Source of the DNA: Hirudo medicinalis
Taxonomy: Eukaryota; Annelida; Clitellata; Hirudinida; Hirudinidae
Reading direction: 5' to 3'
Assembly: GCA_011800805.1 (NCBI GenBank)
Contig: MPNW01000122.1
Span: forward strand, 160,386 to 224,385
DNA: 64,000 nucleotides
The first letter of the stretch is position 1. Each line of letters begins with the position of its first letter. The notes beneath the pieces were generated by a model. The model was not told the origin of the DNA, made no database searches, and was given only the letters and a program-made list of their open reading frames with translations. The position numbers and the translations under genes were made by a program. Below are positions 56,172 to 64,000 of the stretch, piece by piece.

Positions 56172-57235
56172 TTAGGTGGCTTTAAGCAGTAACAAATGAC
56201 TGAGATTTTCGACTCAAATTGTCGATGTTTAAGCTGGGGATACATGCACCCCAAACACATTCATCACATTCACAGTCATCTCCATGTCCCTGCTGTTGTT
56301 GCCCTGACGACAGATGACGCTGAATACTAATTAACGCTAATTTAGTCCACAAATCGACAAATATAGAATTCCAGGTATGCATTTGCATACGAGTACGTTT
56401 GATACAATTCACGAACATTGACTTATTCAAGAGCAAAGCACTTTGAACATTTACACTCTATTGATAGAAACTTAATGATAAAACTGGAACTGTTAACAAA
56501 GTCGATCCTACAGCCAACACAATACTTGTTGCAATTAATACAATTTTTATAACCTTTAATAAAATAAGTAAAAGTAATCATAGGCGAAAATAACATTTCT
56601 TTTTAAATAAGAGAGATGCTTTTAAATGACTTTAACCTTTGTGATTGCGTTCTTGCATGCGGTAACGTAGCGATTCGTGTTCGCAACCCAGCCTGCACTC
56701 TCAAAAGCGCCCTTGGGAAGCTAAATAGCACCTCGAATGTTCGCGTTATTTAGATGAATTACAATTAAAAACAGACGATTAAGACGACCTTTTGGCCTGA
56801 CTTAAAAAAAAAAAAATTGTACGGACAATGGCCTGTAAACCAGAAGTCAAACTAATCGGGCTAACTGCCCAGCTCCACAGCATTTTCTAGATTATCAATT
56901 TTTTGATAACGAATCGCAACACTTAATGGTGGCTTTAATCCACAACACCATGAAAAACGTTAATTAATTAAAAAAAAAATGAATGTTCGTGAATTTAATA
57001 TTTTATGCAAAATAATGTTATTTATAATAAAAAAGGTTATTAAACTTTAATACTAGGTCATAATAATTGAAATAGCAAAAAGATATTTTTAAATATTTTT
57101 TTATTTTCTACAAATTAAAAAAAATTACATTATATGATTGCTATTTTATCATTTATTAGCAAGTAATATTTCTTTTGTTTACTTGCACCTCGCTTCCACC
57201 CTTTTACATCCTTTTTTTGACTGTCGGCGTGTAGT
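56172..57235. promoter_or_regulatory. Divergent spacer between unidentified gene (-) and RPS11 (+)
   Basis: The minus-strand 5' exon of the unidentified gene likely ends at the donor near 56172 and starts somewhere above it. A SINE B copy occupies 56640-56765. Close to RPS11 the sequence ATCCTTTTTTTGACTG at about 57208-57223 is a pyrimidine-rich start of the kind used as a 5' TOP in ribosomal protein mRNAs. Confidence 0.45.
56640..56765 (+). repeat. SINE family B copy
   Basis: Head remnants ATTGCGTTCTTGCATGCGG and ATTCGTGTTCGCAACCCAGC, CTGCACTCTCAAAAGCGCCC, then a diverged tail ATAGCACCTCGAATGTTCGC, GTTATTTAGATGAATTACAA. The tail is closer to type B than type A. Confidence 0.7.
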
Positions 57236-57239
57236 AACG

Positions 57240-58127
57240 ATGTCTGATAATCAAGTAAATGTCCATTCTTGTTCTATTTAATAGTTTTGATTTTATCAGT
57301 TCACTATCATAAAAGATTTGTAACTTTCAAGGTTGAGAAGGCTTTCCAAAAGCAGCCCGCTGTTTTTCTGAACAAGAAGGGAACGCTGGGCAAAGGAAAG
57401 GTCCAGAGATACGTCAGGAATGTTGGATTAGGCTTTAAGGCACCCCGTGAGGTTTGTAAACTTTTGATTTTGATTGTGATTGATAGAGGCCATAAGGATT
57501 AAGGACGATAATAAATGTGATACCTACACGCTTGATGTTACGCCGATTCAGGTTGTTAAAAACCTCGACATTGGACGTTATTCGACGGACCTTATATTGC
57601 ATTGAGGAATCTTGTTAGGATCCTCCAAAAGATGTATCGGTCCTATAGTGGTTACTTGATGTTTTACGTTGCTAGTACTTTCAAATAACATACAAAAACG
57701 CGAACGATATATAGTGATGGTTGAATTCCTTGACAGGCAATTGAAGGAACCTACATTGACAAAAAATGCCCATTCACTGGTGACATTTCCATCAGAGGTA
57801 GAATCCTGACAGGAGTTGTTCTCAAGATGAAGATGCAGAGAACCATTGTGATCAGGAGGGATTACTTGCACTTCATCAAGAAGTACCAGAGGTTTGAGAA
57901 GAGACACAAGAACTTGTCTGTCCATCTCAGCCCCTGCTTCAGGTTCTTTCAACTAATGAATGAATTCTGAAAAACATTACTTAGAAATATATTTCCTATT
58001 TAGGGATGTCCAAGTCGGAGATATCGTCACTGTTGGAGAATGCCGTCCTCTCAGCAAGACTGTCAGGTTTAACGTCATCAAGGTCAACAAGGGAAGTGGA
58101 ACCAAGAAAAGCTTCCAGAAGATGTAG
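57240..58127 (+). CDS. rps11: 40S ribosomal protein S11 (uS17)
   Basis: Component of the small ribosomal subunit, binding 18S rRNA. Four exons: 57240-57254 (MSDNQ only), 57332-57451, 57737-57942 and 58004-58127. Phases agree; the product is 154 residues, close to the usual 158. Diagnostic stretches are [93 protein letters not shown] and [20 protein letters not shown]. The minimal first coding exon and a pyrimidine-rich 5' leader are typical of ribosomal protein genes. The start ATG is followed after five codons by the first donor. AATAAA at 58166 lies 38 bases after the stop. The 285-base second intron was scanned for a C/D-box snoRNA and none was convincing. Confidence 0.98.
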
Positions 58128-58171
58128 ATTCAAAATATTTACAGAAACTTTATGCTTCCTCTTATAATAAA

Positions 58172-59815
58172 GGAGTAACAGCTTCTTAAATTCAATCAAA
58201 AATTATTTGGTAAACAAATTGCAACGACCATTGTTACTCTTGATGTGTTATGAGTTGACCTGTTCCCAAGAACCAAGGTCTACCGAAACAAAACGGCCGT
58301 GGTTCCAAAGTTGTGCGTAACAATTGATATCCAGAGTTTGTTTAATTTCTTTTGTTTAAGAAAAAAAGTTTTAAGAAAATATTAAAACCGACCGAACACA
58401 GAACGCACGCTTGAAGTGAGTCATTGGCGAGCAGGCAGATAAAATTGAATACACTAGTTTTTAATTACCACCACCTCAAGATGCCTTAACTAAATCATAC
58501 AGCTACATCAAATGCAACTGATTGTTTGTGTGGGCCGCTCTTGTGAAATCTTTGGTCATAGTCATGAGTTATAAAAGAACCAGAACTTAGTGGAAGGATC
58601 CCTTGGTGTCCTGTAACGAAAACCTGACGTTTAAGTTGTGCAATTTCCTGAATATTTCTGATCCTTTATTTTAAAATACAGGTGAAAAATATGAAGAAAA
58701 TAATGTGAGGCATAAATGCTGTTTTTGCTAATAAATGACAATATTTGTAGTCCTCAAACATTTTGAAATTAAAAATTGGCAGATTTCAACAGAGATCTCA
58801 TTTAGTTTTGCAGTCTGACTTTTTTAGTCTCAAAAACACAAAATCCAAGAAAGCCACTTTGAAAATCACTGCACACCTGAGGTGATTGATGCGAGATCGT
58901 CAACAAAAGCAATCAACAAGATGCTGAAAACGCTGTGAAATAATAGTCCAATCATTCTACAATCATAATGAAGCAACTAAAGCTAAATGCCGAATCTACT
59001 GAAGACAGTAAAAGCTTGAAATCATTTATTGGTTGATTATTAAATTGGGAGATTGATCAACAAAAGGACAGATTGATGAAGAAAAGATCTTGTAAAATCC
59101 TAAATCAATTGCCTCCCCATCTCGTTCTGCCGGTCTTGATTGTACTGGATTCAAAAGCTGCAGAAACCAGTTATTAATGATAATTTAAAAAAAAATTACA
59201 AATCAAATTAATTGATAAAATGATCTACAAGCTGAATGAAGTCTGAAGGTCACTTCAAATTAACTCCATAAAAGGACAGAATCTAACAATAGCTGTTCAA
59301 ACTTAATCGGCCAAATGGATTGGGCAGTCATGCATAACTTAATAAATAAAAGAATAACTAAATGGTAAAACTGACATCAAAAGCTTCAGTAGCACAACCA
59401 TTATGCAGTGTGTACTATAGCAAGCATATGTTTGCAGGACTTCCAAATCTTTGCGATTATTTGTACGCTCACATTTTGATACTTTCCATCAACAAAGTCA
59501 TGAAAAATGTTTCAAATAAAACTGAACACCACAGAAAGCATGGAACTAATGTCTAAAACATGATCGTGTCGTCAACTGAAAACTCCAAAACAACAACAAC
59601 AACAAGATCATCATCAAGTAGTGGAATCAGTTGCCTGAGTGATGGGTGTCACTCTGCCCCAACATGTTGATGCTGGTCGAAGGTCCTGCAAAGATTTCGC
59701 TCGGTGGGTAGTAGCCCAACCTCGTCAGTATCACCTTGAAATGGAAGAAGTCTGCCACGTGCAAGCCCTTGAATGAAATCATTAACATTAAATATTATAA
59801 TTAATTTGAGACTTG
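58172..59815. other. Convergent spacer between RPS11 and the lipid phosphatase
   Basis: About 1.6 kb between two gene 3' ends. No coding exon, repeat family or structured RNA is recognised. Confidence 0.5.
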
Positions 59816-59866
59816 CAGGTTTATTGGATGAGGAAACATCATTGATAGAGAAAATTTTTAAAGAAA

Positions 59867-62800
59867 TTATCGAGAGTTAATTGAGAAATTAACACAGACC
59901 ACCAGGGCAGCCACAAAGAATCCCACAATTGCTCCTGCGAGGACATCGGTCGGATGGTGCTTGAAGTCGCTGACCCGTGACAGGCAGACGTAGAATGCCC
60001 CGTAAATGAGCAGTGCCTGGAGCATGTGCTTCAGCATCCTCCACATCTTCCAGGTTATTCGGCTGTGCAGGTACAACTGCGCATGGTGACATTGGGTCAT
60101 CATCATCATCATGGCAAACAAGATGGATCTAGATTTGCTTTATAATATCCATATCAATTGAGTGATTTTTACAATTTGGATATTTCATTACCAATACCGA
60201 TAGCATCAGTTGACTTCCCATTGTGATAATCATTAACATAATTAACATTAATTATGTTAAAAATTCCTCATAAAATGCTGAAAAGTAAACAACATTTGAA
60301 ATAAATAAATGAAATCCAACCGCTAGATACACAGCACAATAAGCTGCAAATGAGGAATGCCCGGAAGGAAATGACAATCTGAGAAGAATTATTGATTTCT
60401 TAATCAATAATTAAAAATTAATTTCAGGTTAAGCTGAACTAAAAAATCATAATTTTCTGTACTTCAGTACTTGAAGGCACAAAGAATGCAAGAGATTTGA
60501 CGTAAAAGTGCGATCCTAATGACGCACACTTTGGTCTGTGGTACTCAAGTAGCAGCCTACAAGGCACTTGTTATCAGAGATGTCGATCAATAACACATTT
60601 GAGGAGGGTTTTAGGTTAATCGAAGTTATTGAGTTTGTATTACCAAATTGTTTTCATTGTGCAAACTTGTAAATTTCCTTCCAATTATTAATGATAATGT
60701 TAGACTTTATATCCATTTCACATCCAGACCATATCCTTTGTTTGTTGTCAATTTCAATCAAGGCAGGACCAATTATTGGTTAAACATAATCGCAGTTTTA
60801 AATAATTTGTCATAAAATATACTCAAAAATCCTAGTTAGAAACACAAGTGCGTTAGAAGTCAATAAAAACAGAACCACATCCTGAGTTAAGGAAGGCAAC
60901 TACGAGCTACTTGTGAGTTGAAAGAGTGGCAATGCAAGGAATTCACAACAAGCATCTTATTGCTGGAGAGAGCTATTTAAGGAAATGTTAGCAAGGCACT
61001 ATGTTTCAAAAGATTGAGAATATTAAAGACATTTTAAAATGATATGTGAATATGTCCCTGATATAAATGTTTACTTATTTAAGCGGGAAGAGCTAGAGGA
61101 GTGTTTGCAGAAGCTATTGAAAGAAGAATAAATGGGCATCAAATCGATTAATAAAACATTTCTACTAAAACATAATACAACAGTTTGTCTGCTGATTGAT
61201 ATTGCAATTCTCAATGTGAATTGTCATCAGCAGATGTTTACAAAAAACTAATTCAAGGTATTCAAATGTTTAAAAACAAGTCACAAACAAGCCTGAAGTA
61301 CAAAAATAAAACCACATTTTCACCTGGAATCGACTGCTTTCTTTCCCTCCTCCTCCTTGCAAGTGTAATCGTTGACGTACACGAACACGTTGCTCTGTCC
61401 GGCCATGGTGCAGTTGATCTTGGAGAAGTCGGGCTGACAAACGGAGAGGAAGTGGGGGCGCAATCTCCCGATGGAGTACTTTCCAATGTTCACGATCGTC
61501 TGCTGAGCTGCAAGTCCAAAGAGGAATATCCCGTAGTACTTGTACACGGTGACGACCAAGTGGGGCACGGAGAGGTTAGAGGTCAGTTGGAGGGGAGCAT
61601 CCCTGCTCTTTGTATCGGTGAAGTAGATTATGCATTCGCATGCTATGATCTGCAGGGTTCAATCATTGCTTGTTAATGTTGTTATTATAATTAGTGAAAG
61701 TAGTGATGTTATAAATAATAATAATAATATTATTATTAGAATTGTTGCTATTATTACTACAAATAATGTTAATGTTGTTTCAATTTATGTAAAATTTATG
61801 TAATTTAATACAATAATTATAATTACATATTAACATAATAATATTATTGATTAGGTTATTATTAGAATATATTACTACCAGATTTTTTAAACTGGTTTCA
61901 CCAGTGATACATTCAAAGTCATTTTTATTCGTTGTAATTAATTTTATTCATCCCACAATTATTTACATCCTTCAAATAATACTTTCCTCAAAGAATTGTG
62001 TGATTAGGACAGTGCTCCAGCAACGGGACTCGAACCCGTGCTGCCATCGCAAGAGGCGAGGTCTCGAACATTAGAACATGTGGGAGCACAATGCTCCTTG
62101 CTTTCAGTAGCTCTCGAGTTTAAAGCTGGTATGCGATTTAGGAAAAGGTGAAAGTTGAAAATGGCACAGTTGTCCTAAGAATGGCAGAGAATGAATGATG
62201 TGTGCAAATTTAAAGTTGCTACCATTCACTGTTTTGGACGAATTCTTGAGACAGACAGACAATCACATGCACTTTCTGTTTTATAGATTAATAAGTGTTA
62301 TTACTTATAATAATTTGAGCACTCATTAACATTGAATCATCTCATAATTCAGTCTCACACTACTCAGTATTGCATCATCATTACAATAAATATTCATCAA
62401 CATCCTTGAGCCTTGAACTGCCATGTTTTTTGTGTTATAAACAATTAGCAATGGTTTACATAATCTGAAAAAGATTTTTAAATGTCAGATAAATTACATT
62501 TATTTACTTCAAATCTGTCATTTAAAATATCATCTTAAAAGTCGTAATTTGAGCTCTGAATGTCGAAAGCACTTCAAGATCATACGACATGTCATCGATG
62601 GTTTTAAACCCTATCAGCAGAGGAGATGATGCCTGAGAAATCGAATATTTGCTTTCCTTTCTGTTTGCTCAAAATAAATTTCCATAGATGCACTCCTGGT
62701 TTGGTGCACTGCCAACATTAGACATGCTTTAATCTTTATTAATGAATGTAGGTATGTCTGCATCACGAGATAGTAATAAAGTTTACATTAATATAAATAT

Positions 62801-63668
62801 ATAATATCATGATACAATTATTTTCAATTAAGTAGTTGCAAAAGTGTTACTAAAGCAATCAAATCAATAAAGCTTAGTTAGCAATTAGCAACTTAATTAC
62901 TCACCCAATAATCTATCCCTAATCAAATAACTAACACATTTTCCCAGATAATAACTTAATTAAGCTAATAATTTATTAGAATATTGATCAAGATCAATTG
63001 ATCAGTGAGAAATTATATCATATTATCATGAGATGCAATATTTGTCGGGTATGTGCAGGTTTATGCAGCTCCACACCAATTCAATAATGAATCCAACCCA
63101 CAAATCACGCAAAACTCAACCCACAGCAACAAAAGCGATGACGAATCCACAGCCTGTGAGGACACCGTTGGTGACCGTGTTGTCGAGATAGGGATATTTG
63201 ATGGTGTTGTCGTTGCAGTAGAAGCCCCTCCTGTATGGAGTGTTTACAGACTGGAGAACAATCCATGGCAGGAAAACTGAAAGTTTGAATCATTCAAGCA
63301 TCTTTCAACACTTGAAACTTTGCTGTTACTGATGCAATCAGTTGTTGTTGATGAATTTATAATATCAACTTGTGGTTGTTGCACTGGCTAATTTAAGAAA
63401 ACATGAAATGTTACGTTATTTTAAAAGATTATGGTCGTCCTAGCACAATTCAAAACTTTAATGAGCAAAGTTCAACATCATTAACCATACCACAAATTCT
63501 TCAATACTCAACGTAAAGGCTTATTCCAAAAATATATTACTTGATTTCCAGCATTTTCGCAGTCATCACGATTTTACTAAAAAAAATCATTTGACTGTAA
63601 CACCCACTTATAAACAGACACAATAAGTCCACGAAGACTTTCGTAGATACATTCTTTAGGCCTTGCAT
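59867..63668 (-). CDS. Phospholipid phosphatase (PLPP/lipid phosphate phosphatase, PAP2 family)
   Basis: Dephosphorylates lysophosphatidate, phosphatidate and sphingosine-1-phosphate at the outer face of the plasma membrane; related to Drosophila Wunen. Five exons: 63668-63608, 63276-63125, 61649-61324, 60378-60321 and 60076-59867. Phases agree; 268 residues plus stop. The N-terminus has a hydrophobic helix (KVFVDLLCLFI, FLPWIVLQSV), then RRGFYCNDNTIKYPY as in the family. The catalytic motifs are complete: KYSIGRLRP (motif 1), PSGHSSF (motif 2) and SRVSDFKHHPTD (motif 3). Exon 3 also holds FLSVCQPDFSKINC. An extra short stretch with NVFVYVNDYTC follows. The poly(A) signal on the minus strand (TTTATT forward, 59820) is about 40 bases after the stop. 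The last exon also has an upstream open extension containing a Met run, which the splice acceptor excludes. A tRNA(Glu)-like repeat lies in intron 2. Confidence 0.94.
61682..61735. repeat. Short interrupted (AAT)n tract
   Basis: About ten AAT/ATT triplets, partly inverted, in intron 2 of the lipid phosphatase gene. Confidence 0.7.
61985..62290 (-). repeat. tRNA(Glu)-like repeat family D, copy 2
   Basis: Minus strand has the same organisation as 18095-18440: TTCTAATGTTCGAGACCTCG (A-box side), ATGGCAGCACGGGTTCGAG and TCCCGTTGCTGGAGC. The acceptor arms (CTCCCACA, TTGCTGGAG) are mismatched, so this copy is more decayed. The flanks GCTTTCAGTAGCTCTCGAG and TATGCGATTTAGGAAAAGGT match the other copy closely. 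Confidence 0.8.
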
Positions 63669-64000
63669 CTCTCCCTAAAAAACAGATTAGACAATATCGG
63701 ATCGCAGGTATATTATTTACAACAATAATACACATGCATCAACGAACCAGGTAGTTGTCGGCTGCCGTCTCCCACTTTAAAGTACAATCTCTCACTGAAC
63801 TCTCTGATCAATATTCTAGTAACTTATTAGCTTAATTAAGTTATTAAAGTTTTGATACTATTTCATGTTGCGAAACACACAATGCAAATACCTATAAATA
63901 ATCCATCATCACCAATTCTGAACCGCAGGAATTAAAATTCCTTTCAGATAAAGTTTGATGATTATTGTGATAAGTTCATTGTGATATTCAAACATTTATC
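63669..64000. promoter_or_regulatory. Upstream of the lipid phosphatase gene
   Basis: Non-coding AT-rich sequence containing the likely 5' untranslated region and promoter of the minus-strand gene. A pyrimidine tract and AG just before the ATG (TTTTTTAGGGAGAGATG) may be a splice acceptor for a non-coding first exon. Confidence 0.35.

Noticed and set aside
56182..56436. 84-codon minus-strand frame as an N-terminal coding exon of the unidentified gene
   Set aside because: It ends in a stop before the GTAAGT donor near 56172, so it can only be 5' untranslated sequence in that transcript.
57452..57736. snoRNA in RPS11 intron 2, as in vertebrates
   Set aside because: No paired C box and D box with terminal stem could be found by eye.
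60081..60121. Met-rich upstream extension as the start of a separate small protein in the last lipid phosphatase exon
   Set aside because: The splice acceptor at 60077-60078 joins in phase with the preceding exon carrying PSGHSSF, giving a continuous PAP2 protein; the extension is intron.

Overview
This is a draft-assembly piece (one N at 12907) of an AT-rich animal genome. The genes are spliced, with short GT-AG introns and products matching metazoan families: acetylcholinesterase, copine, TMTC3, OSGEPL1, ZNHIT1, RPS11, a phospholipid phosphatase and a fibrinogen-related protein. tRNA-headed SINEs, decayed non-LTR retrotransposons and very many GAT/ATC/ATT trinucleotide arrays fill the rest. 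The mix fits an invertebrate, probably a lophotrochozoan such as an annelid or mollusc; a leech-like annelid is my guess, but no diagnostic gene proves it.

Layout. 1-22 kb is almost gene-free. It holds a dispersed repeat (family C), trinucleotide arrays, a 14-bp minisatellite (12.75-13.1 kb), a broken LINE remnant (11.3-12.6 kb), a roughly 3 kb decayed non-LTR retrotransposon on the minus strand (14.1-17.05 kb), tRNA-like repeats and an inverted scrap of the esterase gene (19.97-20.09 kb). From 22.6 kb the window is gene-bearing: acetylcholinesterase (+, 22.6-24.7), fibrinogen-related secreted protein (-, 29.5-30.9), OSGEPL1 (-, 32.25-36.26), an INO80D/KANSL2-type C3H3 protein (+, 37.6 to about 44), ZNHIT1 (+, 45.4-46.5), TMTC3 (+, 47.6-50.8), copine (-, 51.6-53.6), an unidentified charged protein (-, 55.15-56.06), RPS11 (+, 57.2-58.1) and a phospholipid phosphatase (-, 59.9-63.7).

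Exon-intron models were built by hand from splice signals, reading-phase agreement and family resemblance. For OSGEPL1, FReD, ZNHIT1, TMTC3, copine, RPS11 and the lipid phosphatase all junction phases agree and the full coding length is a whole number of codons, except one base-level break in the last TMTC3 exon. The neighbouring genes are mostly unrelated housekeeping functions (mitochondrial tRNA modification, chromatin remodelling, ER O-mannosylation, ribosome, lipid signalling). Two adjacent + strand genes, the C3H3 protein and ZNHIT1, both point to INO80/SRCAP-type or NSL chromatin complexes.

The most interesting structure is in the repeats. At least a dozen SINE copies share one tRNA-like head and a hairpin core but carry two different 3' modules, and one of these modules is also attached to a LINE reverse-transcriptase C-terminal fragment inside an OSGEPL1 intron.
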